Source: Exobacillus caeni
Lineage (GTDB): Bacteria; Bacillota; Bacilli; Bacillales; Guptibacillaceae
Assembly (NCBI RefSeq): GCF_005747095.1
Contig: NZ_SWLG01000009.1
Coordinates: 62,001 to 126,000 of the forward strand
Direction of reading: 5' to 3'
DNA length: 64,000 nucleotides
Each line of letters begins with the position of its first letter. Position 1 is the stretch's first letter. Positions 34,445 through 43,184 of the stretch are shown here, piece by piece. A model generated the notes under the pieces. It made no database searches. It was not told the origin of the DNA and saw only the letters and a program-made list of their open reading frames with translations. A program made the translations under genes and the position numbers.

Positions 34445-35914
34445 TTAGAATTGGAAATATAAGAATTCATTTTCTCGGTTAATAAACATTAACGCCGTAA
34501 TCAACACGATCGAAATGAAAATTGCCCATTTGGCGTTAGGCTTTAGCTTTTTAGCGATTTCAATCGTGTTCGGTGCAAAGCTGACCCAGAGAAAAACACC
34601 GAACAGAACCAAAAGCTCCATGTTTCCTGACGGCAAGTACGTCTGTTTTCCAACAGCAAACCCATTCATCCCGGCCATTCCTTTTAACACCCTGGCAGCA
34701 TCATCGAATGTCTCAGCCCGGAAAAACACCCAGGCGAACAATACTGCGAAAAAAGTCAGCAATCGTGCCGGCAAAAAGGATAGTTTTTCAAGTAATCCTG
34801 GGGCCTTGTCTTCCCGGGTTGCTGCCATCTCAAGATTGCTTCGTTTGTTACCAGCCCTTGCAAGAAGTTTCTTTTTCGTATCCCGGTAGAAATGGTTGAT
34901 CATGTTATAGAGGCCATGCAGTGCGCCCCAGATAATAAAAGTCCAACCAGCACCATGCCATAGTCCCCCGAGAACCATTGTGGTGAACAGGTTCACATAT
35001 TTTCGGGCTTTCCCCTTACGGTTACCGCCGAGCGGAATATAAAGATAATCCTTTAAAAAGGTAGATAGCGTAATGTGCCAGGTACGCCAGAAATCGATAA
35101 TATTGTTTGCTTTGTACGGCGACATAAAGTTGATCGGCAGGTTGATGTTAAACAGGAATCCCAGGCCGATCGCCATTTCGGAATATCCCGAAAAGTCAAA
35201 GTACAGCTGAAATGTATAGGCGAGTGCGGCTCCCCATGCTTCGAAAAAGGTTAGCGATTCTGCCTGGTCGAATGCAGGGGTGGCCCATAGTGCCAGCGAA
35301 TCCGCAACAACAACCTTTTTAAATAATCCCATGGAAAAGATAAGCAGACCAAGCACCAGATGTTTATGATGGACCTTGAAGTTATTTTTATCCTGAAACT
35401 GTGGAATGACTTCTTTATGATGTACGATTGGCCCTGCGATTAACTGTGGGAAGAAGACAACAAAAAGCATGTAGTTAAGAAAGTCATATTCTTTCGTCAG
35501 CCCTCTATAGGAGTCTACTAGAAAACCGATCTGCTGGAATGTGAAGAAAGAGATCGCAAGCGGAAGTACGATGTTTAACAGCGAATAAGATGTACCAGTA
35601 ACCTGGTTTAAATTCTCTAAAAAGAAATCGGCATATTTATAATAGCCGAGCAATCCAAGGTTAACAGCCACACCAATGGATAATGTGATCTTGTTCGGCT
35701 TATACGAAAGGATTTTTCCAAATAAGTAGTTGAAAAGGATACTGAAAAATAAAAGGGCAAGGTATCGATAATCCCAATACGCATAAAAAGCCAGTGATGC
35801 AACGATCAAGACCGTCTTTGCAAGTGTAAGCTTTTCAAACTTCGCGCATAAATAATATAGCGCTATCGTGATCGGCAAAAAAGCAAAAATAAATTCAAAC
35901 GAATTAAACAGCAT
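34445..35914 (-). CDS. MBOAT-family O-acyltransferase (AlgI/PatA-like)
   Basis: A 489-residue polytopic protein with about 11 membrane segments. MBOAT signatures are FWRTWHITLSTFLKDYLYIP, then LGGNRKGKARKYVN and GGLWHGAGWTFIIWGALHGL, which carries the catalytic His. The start is ATG behind AAGGGGAGAA. It would carry acyl groups across the membrane for the SGNH protein encoded downstream. No teichoic-acid dltA/dltC genes are nearby, so polysaccharide O-acetylation is more likely than D-alanylation. The upstream stretch 35915-36337 has no convincing gene. Confidence 0.87.
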   Translation of the reverse strand: MLFNSFEFIFAFLPITIALYYLCAKFEKLTLAKTVLIVASLAFYAYWDYRYLALLFFSILFNYLFGKILSYKPNKITLSIGVAVNLGLLGYYKYADFFLENLNQVTGTSYSLLNIVLPLAISFFTFQQIGFLVDSYRGLTKEYDFLNYMLFVVFFPQLIAGPIVHHKEVIPQFQDKNNFKVHHKHLVLGLLIFSMGLFKKVVVADSLALWATPAFDQAESLTFFEAWGAALAYTFQLYFDFSGYSEMAIGLGFLFNINLPINFMSPYKANNIIDFWRTWHITLSTFLKDYLYIPLGGNRKGKARKYVNLFTTMVLGGLWHGAGWTFIIWGALHGLYNMINHFYRDTKKKLLARAGNKRSNLEMAATREDKAPGLLEKLSFLPARLLTFFAVLFAWVFFRAETFDDAARVLKGMAGMNGFAVGKQTYLPSGNMELLVLFGVFLWVSFAPNTIEIAKKLKPNAKWAIFISIVLITALMFINRENEFLYFQF

Positions 35915-36337
35915 AGAGGTTCTCCCCTTTCAGTCCTACCGGATGATCGCTTTTCATACCCTTCGAGGACCATTTTCTTTTTATGAAATAGAACTATCCA
36001 TCCATACAGCTAGCATTTTAGAATCGGAAGCAATCACCATCTGTCCTTTTTCAAAAAGTAGATTGGATAAATCGAAGAGACCGGCTCGTTGGGATTCCAG
36101 CAACTTCATGCGCCAAAGCAGAAAGTCTGAGCAAAAAAGATAGCAGAAAAGAGCAAAACAACTGATGACAACCCTTACCATAATCTTATGAAAAATTCTA
36201 AAGCCGTTGAGTAAAGTTATCGATTTATAACCCTAATTTAAGAGAATCAAACCGTTTATAAAAATTTGTAAAGATACCGTAAACTGCAGTAAAAAGCTGC
36301 AATAGTTGAAAGATTATTGAACAAATCGGGGAAACGT

Positions 36338-36367
36338 TTGCTGTTAGTAGAGGGATTTAGTTATGAT
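36338..36367 (+). promoter_or_regulatory. Candidate sigma-A promoter of ywdK
   Basis: TTGCTG (36338-36343), 18-bp spacer, TATGAT (36362-36367), 43 bp before the start codon. Confidence 0.4.
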
Positions 36368-36409
36368 AGGATTGGATAATAGAAAAAGGGGATAGGAGCG
36401 TTAAAGATT

Positions 36410-36784
36410 ATGCTGAAAATCTTTTTGATATTAGGAAGCTTAAATGCGTGTGTGGCTGTTGCACTCGGGGCTTTTGGAGCTCACGGGCTTGAAGGGAAGT
36501 TGTCAGAGAAAATGCTCTCTACTTATGAAACGGGAGTGAAATACCATATGTATCATTCTCTCGGTTTGATCGGCATCGCATTAATCGCTGACCGCCTCGG
36601 AAACTCGGGGTTAATCAATTGGGCGGGATGGCTGATGTTTATCGGGATCATACTTTTTTCAGGCAGCCTGTATGTTTTAAGCAATACTGGCATTAAAATC
36701 CTTGGAGCAATCACTCCGCTCGGAGGAGTAGCTTTTCTGGCGGCATGGATTCTTGTTGCGGTAGCTGCGTTTAAACTTTCATAA
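36410..36784 (+). CDS. ywdK: DUF423 membrane protein YwdK
   Basis: A 124-residue protein with four membrane helices. The family core is LNACVAVALGAFGAHGLEGK, then YHMYHSLGLIGIAL and GSLYVLSNTGIKILGAITPL. ATG 36410 has GGAG ten bases upstream. B. subtilis ywdK lies beside gerQ (ywdL) as here. The function is unknown. Confidence 0.9.
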   Translation: MLKIFLILGSLNACVAVALGAFGAHGLEGKLSEKMLSTYETGVKYHMYHSLGLIGIALIADRLGNSGLINWAGWLMFIGIILFSGSLYVLSNTGIKILGAITPLGGVAFLAAWILVAVAAFKLS

Positions 36785-36796
36785 CAAAGAAAAAAG

Positions 36797-37262
36797 GCTG
36801 GGACAAAAGTATTTTAGCAAAGGAAAATCCGAACTATGATTCAAAATTCTTTAATCAGAATTTAAATCAGTTCGGATTTTTCTTTTGGCCGTTTAAGTAA
36901 TTTTTCCTGTTCATTATATATCGGCTACATATTATCTTTTAAAACGATACTGGGGTACCTCAACCCGCTACGAAAATACACTTCGCTTTCCACGGGCGGC
37001 TGGTGAGCCTCCTCATGCTAACGCACTCCGGGGTCTCACCGATGCCATTGCTCCCGTAGGAGTCTTCGTGTATTTTCTTCGCTTGAGGAGGAGTAATAAA
37101 GTTCCTTTAGTGGGAAACCACTTCCAGCGTAGGCAGAATACGTAGACTCCAGCGGGAACAGCACGAGTCCGAAGACCCCGCAGCGATGGTTTTTCCGCGA
37201 GGAGGCTGAGGCCGTGCCCGCGGAAAGCGAAGTATTCTGCCGAAGCGGTTTGCATTACTCCT
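36797..37262. repeat. Long interspersed palindromic repeat, copy 2, with 96-bp insert
   Basis: This is highly similar to 28274-28650, beginning CTGGGACAAAAGTATTTTAG and ending GAAGCGGTTTGCAT. Relative to copy 1 it carries an extra 96 bp (36988-37083) bounded by the direct repeat CTTCGCT (36981-36987 and 37077-37083). The insert has its own inverted ends (AAAATACA near 36973, TGTATTTT near 37069). The hairpin at about 36826-36880 with a T-run may terminate ywdK. This element occupies most of the gene-free 36785-37393. Confidence 0.88.
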
Positions 37263-37393
37263 ACTATAAAGGAAGATAAACCTATTGAAAATTAATATTC
37301 TATACTTGTTAATTCTGAATCATTCGTTTTTAAACTTGAACGTCTTATTTATCTCCCAAGCCTCTTTTAGTATGTTTATGATTGCATGGAAAG

Positions 37394-37870
37394 TTATCTA
37401 GGAGTATATTGTGTCATCTGCCCGACTGGATAGCTATATTCGATCTCTTCATCGAAAGTGATATAATCGAGATATACCATCAATAATAAATAACGCCTTT
37501 CGCTTTGCGGGTCGCTCAATACGATATGGTCTCTCCCCGCCGCCTCTATCACGCCTGTAAATACCTTTGTTTCTTTCGTTTCGAATGTCATGTAAACTTT
37601 AGCAACTTTCCCACGGTTCAATCTCAGGATGTTTTCAATGTAAGATTGCTCAATTGGCAGCTGGCCTCCGGGACCCGGTATATAACCACCCGAAGCAGCT
37701 CCGGGAAAACCAGACGGGTAAGCACCTGGAGGAAATTGCTGTTGCGCTCCCGCTACACCTGTTGGATATTGCTGTTGCACTCCCGCTACTTGTTGAGGCA
37801 TGTATGGGGTAGCTCCCATCTGTGGTGCCCCGGCTCCAGTGTTCCAATACTTGTTATTGTTGTTAGCCAT
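37394..37870 (-). CDS. gerQ: Spore coat/germination protein GerQ
   Basis: A 158-residue protein starting MANNNNKYWNTGAGAPQMG, with ATG behind GAGGAGG. The N-terminal third is rich in Gln, Pro and Gly with two near repeats (VAGVQQQYPTG and VAGAQQQFPPG); GerQ is a known substrate of spore transglutaminase, so these glutamines are plausible cross-link sites. The conserved C-terminal domain follows (IENILRLNRGKVAKVYMTFE). GerQ is needed to localise CwlJ in the coat, and cwlJ is directly upstream. Confidence 0.94.
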   Translation of the reverse strand: MANNNNKYWNTGAGAPQMGATPYMPQQVAGVQQQYPTGVAGAQQQFPPGAYPSGFPGAASGGYIPGPGGQLPIEQSYIENILRLNRGKVAKVYMTFETKETKVFTGVIEAAGRDHIVLSDPQSERRYLLLMVYLDYITFDEEIEYSYPVGQMTQYTPR

Positions 37871-37890
37871 TTCGAACCTCCTCTTCACTC

Positions 37891-38322
37891 TTAAAAGACG
37901 TTGTACACCTCTTCACAGTCTGACGCAGTTGGCTTATAGAAGCAGTGGCTTTTGTAGCGGCCGGAATTATATTGATCAAACCATTGTGCAGGACATGAAC
38001 CTTCTGGTCTGAAAAACCAGAGGGCAAATTCGGCAGCCCCCTGGCGTCTTCCTTCCACTACTTGCCGGGCAAGCCTGATATCTACATCACGGGCTCGTTG
38101 ATAAAAATAGCCTTTTATCGTTGCCTCGAACCCGCCTGGCTTCTGGTACACCATTCGCTCGATTGTGTTAACATCTTTAAAATCAAGACATCTAACCCGC
38201 ACCCTGTTGACTCCTACATTTCCAACCATCAACATTCCGATTTTACCGTCGCCTTCCGCTTCAGCTCGCATCAGCCTTGCAAGTAGCTTGATGTCCTTCT
38301 CGGTTGTTTTGATTACAGCCAT
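37891..38322 (-). CDS. cwlJ: Spore cortex-lytic enzyme CwlJ
   Basis: A 143-residue SleB/CwlJ-type hydrolase. I chose the ATG at 38322 (MAVIKTTEKDIKLLARLMRA), behind AGGTGGAG, which gives the usual length. The conserved catalytic region is MRAEAEGDGKIGMLMVGNVG, and C-terminal motifs include FALWFFRPEGSCPAQWFDQ and CFYKPTASDCEEVYN. There is no signal peptide, as expected for a mother-cell coat protein. It degrades spore cortex during Ca-DPA-triggered germination and forms an operon with gerQ. Confidence 0.95.
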   Translation of the reverse strand: MAVIKTTEKDIKLLARLMRAEAEGDGKIGMLMVGNVGVNRVRVRCLDFKDVNTIERMVYQKPGGFEATIKGYFYQRARDVDIRLARQVVEGRRQGAAEFALWFFRPEGSCPAQWFDQYNSGRYKSHCFYKPTASDCEEVYNVF

Positions 38323-38432
38323 TTGCTCCACCTCTTCCGGGATAAGAACGTATAAAGGATGACAGGAGAGCGAAAAAAATCTATATGGCTCTTTCAATAA
38401 CCCATTTTATGTTTGTGGAAAAGGGATATGAC

Positions 38433-38466
38433 AAAAAAAAGCCCTCTGTTAAAAATAACAGAGGGC
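38433..38466 (-). terminator. Terminator of hemQ
   Basis: Perfect 10-bp stem GCCCTCTGTT/AACAGAGGGC (38441-38450, 38457-38466) with eight A's on the plus strand (38433-38440), read as a U-run on the minus-strand transcript. Confidence 0.85.
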
Positions 38467-38474
38467 ATTGCTGG

Positions 38475-39221
38475 TTAGACGGCAAGGAATTGCGGAATTT
38501 TATTTTTAGTCAAAAGGGTTCCGACAAAGAAGCTGCCGAACTCGCCGAAGCGTGCGCTTACTTCATCGAATCGCATTTCATACACTAACTTTTTAAACTG
38601 TAGCACATCGTCTGAGAAAAGGGTTACGCCCCACTCCCAATCATCGAATCCAACAGAACCGGTGATGATCTGCTTTACCTTTCCGGCATAACCGCGGCCG
38701 ATCAAACCATGGCTGCGCATCATTTCGCGGCGCTCGTCCATGGAAAGCATGTACCAGTTGTCGTTTCCTTCGCGCTTCTTGTTCATCGGATAGAAACAAA
38801 CATATTTCGACTCAGGAAGCGCCGGCTTCAAGCGAGCCTGGATATGGGGGTTCTCTTCAGGATTTGAGTCCTTTCCTGCCATGTAATTGCTCAGCTCTAC
38901 AACGGATACATAAGAATAAGAAGGAATCGTATACTCAGCAAATTTTGTTTTATTAAAAGCATTTTCTATTTCGTTCAGTTCTTCCATTGTCGGGCGAAGT
39001 AGCATGATCATAAAATCGGCTTTCTGTCCTAGAATGGAATAAATCGCATGGCTGCCCTGTTTGGCATCATGGGCCTTACCCCATTTTTCAAGGAAGTTCA
39101 AAAGCTCTTTCGTTGCTTCTTCACGTTCATCGCTGGATACCATCTTCCAGGAAGCCCAGTCCATTGTACGGAAATCGTGAAGGCAATACCATCCATCAAG
39201 TGTAATTGCTGCTTCGTTCAT
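38475..39221 (-). CDS. hemQ: Coproheme decarboxylase HemQ
   Basis: A 248-residue chlorite-dismutase-fold enzyme that converts coproheme to heme b, the last step of the Firmicute heme pathway. Tyr144 in YVCFYPMNK is in the place of the catalytic tyrosine and His171 in [11 protein letters not shown] is the proximal heme ligand. The C-terminus ([13 protein letters not shown]) is typical. It lies between cwlJ and pta, as does ywfI in B. subtilis. Confidence 0.95.
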   Translation of the reverse strand: MNEAAITLDGWYCLHDFRTMDWASWKMVSSDEREEATKELLNFLEKWGKAHDAKQGSHAIYSILGQKADFMIMLLRPTMEELNEIENAFNKTKFAEYTIPSYSYVSVVELSNYMAGKDSNPEENPHIQARLKPALPESKYVCFYPMNKKREGNDNWYMLSMDERREMMRSHGLIGRGYAGKVKQIITGSVGFDDWEWGVTLFSDDVLQFKKLVYEMRFDEVSARFGEFGSFFVGTLLTKNKIPQFLAV

Positions 39222-39396
39222 CTTCTTTCACTCCTTAAAGCTTCTGTTAGGATATTCCACTACTTACTATACCAATAGTTCGTCCACTTTAAAAGCAGTT
39301 AGGCATGAAAGGCGGAAGATGGAAATAAAGCGACTTATGAAACAATTAAGGGTACAGTATCGTATAAGAGATTGAGAGGAAAGGGGAGTATTCGAT

Positions 39397-40332
39397 ATGG
39401 ACAGATTGAACGAGCGTTTGGGGAAGCTGCAGGAACAGCAGCGCGTGCATAAAAAGTGGTCGGCAAAAAGAAAGCTAATAAAACAAAACCTAACGGAAGA
39501 GCGTGAAAGATTGGATATTTTTAAAGAAAAACTGGAAAAAGAGAACCTGGATGTGGAGAAACTGCATAAGATTTCAGTCACCAATCTGTTGTATACACTT
39601 CTTGGTACGAAAGAAGACCGGCTTGACCGGGAGAAGCAGGAGGCTGCAGCAGCAAAACTTAAATATGATGAAGCAGCATTTTCGGTTAAAAAAATGGAAA
39701 AGGAATTGGAAACCTGCCGGATGCAACTCGAAAAACATCCAGACCCAGAAAAAGAGTATGCAGAGCTTCTAAAAGAAAAGGAAAAACTGATCGCAGATAA
39801 AAATTCTCCATTAAGCAGAGAACTATACGAAGTGATCGAGATGGAAAATCATTATGAGAAGTCATTGAAAGAAATAAACGAAGCCCTTGCAGAAGGAGAC
39901 GAAGCATTGAACGCTCTACAGCAGGTTGTCGATGCACTTCATAAAGCGGGGAACTGGGGGACGATCGACATGATTGGAGGAGGCGCGATCACTACCGCAC
40001 TGAAGCATAATCAAATGGATCAGGCAAAAATTCTTATGCATGAAGCACAATACAAGTTAAAGCAATTTCAGTCTGAACTAAACGAGGTAGGAGAAACAGG
40101 AAGCGTTAGAATGGATAAATTCAACTTTTTGCACGTTGCTGATTATGTGTTTGACGGGTTTATCGTAGATTGGCTTGTCCAGGGGAAAATCCACGAGAGC
40201 AAAAGACAGGCAACATCGCAGGCAGATACGGTGTCCGAAGCCATTTCATTATTGAAGAGAGAGAAACAAAAGGCGGAGCAGGCACTTCAAACAACGAAAG
40301 AAAAACGGCTTGAAATGGTTAAAAAGGCTTGA
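39397..40332 (+). CDS. Unknown coiled-coil protein
   Basis: A 311-residue soluble protein dominated by coiled coil (about residues 1-60, 75-170 and 265-305), interrupted by a globular-looking stretch with the motif VVDALHKAGNWGTIDMIGGG, then AITTALKHNQMDQAKI. I do not recognise a named family. It has a good ribosome site (AAAGGGGAG) and codon use like its neighbours. It is divergent from hemQ. No signal peptide or membrane helix is seen. Confidence 0.8.
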   Translation: MDRLNERLGKLQEQQRVHKKWSAKRKLIKQNLTEERERLDIFKEKLEKENLDVEKLHKISVTNLLYTLLGTKEDRLDREKQEAAAAKLKYDEAAFSVKKMEKELETCRMQLEKHPDPEKEYAELLKEKEKLIADKNSPLSRELYEVIEMENHYEKSLKEINEALAEGDEALNALQQVVDALHKAGNWGTIDMIGGGAITTALKHNQMDQAKILMHEAQYKLKQFQSELNEVGETGSVRMDKFNFLHVADYVFDGFIVDWLVQGKIHESKRQATSQADTVSEAISLLKREKQKAEQALQTTKEKRLEMVKKA

Positions 40333-40531
40333 TTATATGAGAAGGTTTTTTTGAGAATAAAGCCTCCCATACAGTTAAAGAATAGTAAAGCCAGACATAA
40401 GCACGTTAAAATTTTGCGAAAAAAAGAACTTTTATAATGGAAAGGCTTACAGCTCCTTTTATAATTTTGTTTTGTTGGGAAAAGGAGTATCGTAGAGACC
40501 GGAAAGAATACTTTTAAATGAGGTGAAACAT

Positions 40532-41503
40532 ATGAGCGATTTATTTACTGGTATAGCTGAAAAAGTAAAGGCGAGCCAGCCTTCGATTGTTTTCCCGGAA
40601 GGAACGGATGAGCGAATTCTTGAGGCAGCGAGTCGTTTGCAAAAAGAAGGGATACTAAAACCGATCTTGATCGGCCAGGAAAAACAGCTGCGAGAAAAAG
40701 CTGGTTCGATCAACGTGTCCATCGAGGGAATCCAGATTTATGATCCGGAAACGTACGAAAAGATGGACGAGCTTGTTGCGGCTTTCGTTGAAAGAAGAAA
40801 AGGGAAAGCAACGGAAGAGGATGCAAGGAAGATTTTGAAAGATGCGAATTACTTCGGAACGATGCTTGTTTATACAGGAAGAGCAGCGGGACTTGTAAGC
40901 GGAGCAGCGCATTCGACTGCAGACACGGTTCGGCCGGCATTGCAGATCATCAAAACAAAGGAAGGCATTAAGAAAACATCCGGGGCATTCATCATGGTAA
41001 AAGATGATCAAAAATACGTTTTTGCTGATTGTGCGATCAATATAGCTCCTGATAGCAACGATCTGGCTGAGATTGCTGTTAGCAGTGCGGAAACAGCAAG
41101 ATTGTTCGATATCACACCAATGGTAGCGATGCTAAGCTTTTCTACAAAAGGATCAGCAAAATCGGAAGAAACCGAAAAAGTAATCGAAGCAACAAAGATT
41201 GCGAAGGGAAAAAATCCAGATCTTCTTATCGACGGCGAATTTCAATTCGACGCAGCCTTCGTTCCGGAAGTGGCAAAGAAAAAAGCACCCGATTCTCCAC
41301 TTGAAGGCCAGGCGAATGTGTTTGTATTCCCGGGACTGGAATCGGGAAACATCGGCTACAAAATGGTTCAGCGCTTAGGCGGGTTCGAAGCAATAGGGCC
41401 GATCCTCCAGGGATTGAACATGCCCGTCAACGACCTCTCCCGCGGGTGCAACGTTGAAGACGTATACAAACTTGCCCTTATCACCGCAAGCCAGAGTCTG
41501 TAA
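40532..41503 (+). CDS. pta: Phosphate acetyltransferase
   Basis: A 323-residue Pta that interconverts acetyl-CoA and acetyl-phosphate. ATG 40532 is five bases from AGGTGA. Motifs include PSIVFPEGTDERILEAASRL, VYTGRAAGLVSGAAHSTADT and NVFVFPGLESGNIGYKMVQR near the C-terminus. Length and position match B. subtilis pta (ywfJ). I found no convincing cre site upstream. Confidence 0.96.
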   Translation: MSDLFTGIAEKVKASQPSIVFPEGTDERILEAASRLQKEGILKPILIGQEKQLREKAGSINVSIEGIQIYDPETYEKMDELVAAFVERRKGKATEEDARKILKDANYFGTMLVYTGRAAGLVSGAAHSTADTVRPALQIIKTKEGIKKTSGAFIMVKDDQKYVFADCAINIAPDSNDLAEIAVSSAETARLFDITPMVAMLSFSTKGSAKSEETEKVIEATKIAKGKNPDLLIDGEFQFDAAFVPEVAKKKAPDSPLEGQANVFVFPGLESGNIGYKMVQRLGGFEAIGPILQGLNMPVNDLSRGCNVEDVYKLALITASQSL

Positions 41504-41565
41504 CAAAAGAAATGAAATACGGAATAAAAGTATTAGAAAATAGTACCGCGAAGCGATACATCTTA

Positions 41566-41690
41566 GCTCTCCTTAAAAAAAGCTGCCAAGTCTTTTTTGA
41601 AAGAGCGCAGCGAAAAGACTCTTATGTTTTATCAGTGGCGTCATGCTTGCATGTAAGACACCGATAACACATAAGAGTCGGCGGGAGAGC
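41566..41690 (-). repeat. Nested-hairpin element, copy 1
   Basis: Outer perfect inverted repeat GCTCTCC (41566-41572) / GGAGAGC (41684-41690). Inside lies a 63-nt hairpin, 41617-41679, with a perfect 10-bp base (GACTCTTATG/CATAAGAGTC), further pairs above it, and an apical 5-bp stem CATGC/GCATG. A second small hairpin (AAAAAAAG/CTTTTTT, about 41575-41598) lies in the left part. On the minus strand the core TCTTACATGCAAGCATGACGC (41638-41658) is shared with the element at 50957-51085. It lies in the spacer between convergent pta and lipL. Confidence 0.8.
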
Positions 41691-41710
41691 AAAATTGCTT
41701 GCTTTAAGTA

Positions 41711-41747
41711 AAGCACTGGAGTCTAAATTCGCTCCAGTGCTTTTTCA
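41711..41747. terminator. Bidirectional terminator between pta and lipL
   Basis: Perfect 11-bp stem AAGCACTGGAG/CTCCAGTGCTT (41711-41721, 41732-41742) followed by TTTTT. It overlaps the 3' end of lipL. Confidence 0.85.
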
Positions 41748-42565
41748 TTTCGATCATACACTCGCTTATAGTTTGCCTGATAAATCTCCATCTCCTCAAC
41801 CGAAAGCTGAGAGGACCTCAAGCCATCCGAATAACCCTTCAACGTATACAAACAGCTTGTCATCAAATCCATCACCGTAAGCTCAACTCCCAGCAACTCG
41901 GACAGTGATGCCATCGTCTCAGGCTTAACGATCGGGTATTCAAACTTCGTCGTTTCGCCCTGTTGTGCACGCTCATAAAACTCTCTTATCAATGCAGCCC
42001 TTTCACTCCCGCTTCCGTTTACGGAAATATAAATCTGCACGGCAACGCCTCCGCGGATCCTTCGCTGGGAAATCCCCGCAAACTTCTTGCCGCCTATGCT
42101 TAAATCGAATCGCCCTGGGCAGTAAGAACCGACTATCTCTCTTGCCTCGATGGAAACGTCATAAGGAGCCAGTATTTCTCTCGTAAACTCGACCATCGCA
42201 TTGTATCCTGTATCAATGTCAATTTTCCGGTCTTTTTCCGGGAAGATAAGAGAAAGGTTTAGTACGCCTTCATCCAGTACGACAGCAAGTCCGCCTGAAT
42301 TTCTGACAATCACCCTGTATCCTTTTTGTTTTAAAAAAGATATTCCTTCCATAATATGCGGGAGTCTGCTGTCCTGGATTCCCAGCACGACGGTATCATG
42401 ATGGACCCACGAGCGGAAAGCGGGCTCTGAATCGCCGCTTCCTACCGACGTACATAAGGTATCATCCATCGCAAACGATTGAAGCGCATTAAAAGAAGGC
42501 CCGAGTGTAGTTTGATCTATAATTCGCCACTTTGGCTGAAACAGTATAGGTTCCTTGGTAATCAT
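41723..42565 (-). CDS. lipL: Octanoyl-[GcvH]:protein N-octanoyltransferase LipL
   Basis: A 280-residue lipoate/octanoate amidotransferase. Cys149 in [13 protein letters not shown] is the expected nucleophile that carries the octanoyl group from GcvH to E2 subunits. Other family motifs are [20 protein letters not shown] and [18 protein letters not shown]. The start has AAAGGAGA upstream. It matches B. subtilis ywfL in length and position. Confidence 0.94.
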   Translation of the reverse strand: MITKEPILFQPKWRIIDQTTLGPSFNALQSFAMDDTLCTSVGSGDSEPAFRSWVHHDTVVLGIQDSRLPHIMEGISFLKQKGYRVIVRNSGGLAVVLDEGVLNLSLIFPEKDRKIDIDTGYNAMVEFTREILAPYDVSIEAREIVGSYCPGRFDLSIGGKKFAGISQRRIRGGVAVQIYISVNGSGSERAALIREFYERAQQGETTKFEYPIVKPETMASLSELLGVELTVMDLMTSCLYTLKGYSDGLRSSQLSVEEMEIYQANYKRVYDRNEKALERI

Positions 42566-42831
42566 TTGACATGTTCTCCTTTTATTTACGGTCTTACTGA
42601 AATTATTATAACACTTTTTCCGGGAAAATTATGATACCGTTCATCAGGATACATGTTAGTTCATAGCCGCTATATGAATATATCGCCCGTATCGCCAGGC
42701 GCTATAAGGCGGGTTCGACAATAACCGAGTAAATTCCCCGGGAAATGAAGACTTTTGTAAGAAATGATTATTTTATGTTTAGCCCTCGAAAAAATAGTGA
42801 ATAGATTACTAAGTTTTAGGAGGTGAGATTA

Positions 42832-42969
42832 ATGGCAGAAGCTACCACAAGGCCCGGAAAAGGGACATATAAGTGTAAAAACTGCGGTACCGAAGTCACT
42901 CTGGATGATCAAGGAGATCAATTGCCTCCATGCCCAAGTTGTGGAAACAAGTATTTTGATGAAGTATAA
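42832..42969 (+). CDS. Small zinc-ribbon protein
   Basis: A 45-residue protein, MAEATTRPGKGTYKCKNCG then a second CxxC (PCPSCGNKYFDE). Two CxxC pairs form a rubredoxin-like zinc ribbon. It has a very strong ribosome site (TAGGAGGTGAG) and its own terminator, which supports expression despite its size. The function is unknown. The preceding 42566-42831 has no other gene. Confidence 0.85.
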   Translation: MAEATTRPGKGTYKCKNCGTEVTLDDQGDQLPPCPSCGNKYFDEV

Positions 42970-43015
42970 TTCTATGAATTAGGAATAACAAAATAATTTT
43001 CTTGCGCTATAAAAC

Positions 43016-43049
43016 GCCAGGTAACTTGGTAGGTTGCCTGGCTCTTTTT
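43016..43049 (+). terminator. Terminator after the zinc-ribbon gene
   Basis: Stem GCCAGGTAAC with GTTGCCTGGC (43016-43025, 43033-43042; one G-T wobble), then CTTTTTG. Confidence 0.75.
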
Positions 43050-43184
43050 GAATGGTGAAATGTTCTGAAGATATTAGTTCCAATAGCGGTTGCATAAATA
43101 TGAGAAGTATCTAATAATAGATAGGGTGTGTTCATGTTTTGCATCAGAGAACTTCATCAAGAATAGAGAGAGAGGAGAAAGAAC

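Noticed and set aside
35981-36181. A 66-codon minus-strand frame upstream of the MBOAT gene with a hydrophobic start
   Set aside because: No ribosome site, no recognisable family and no operon-like spacing to the next gene; likely chance.
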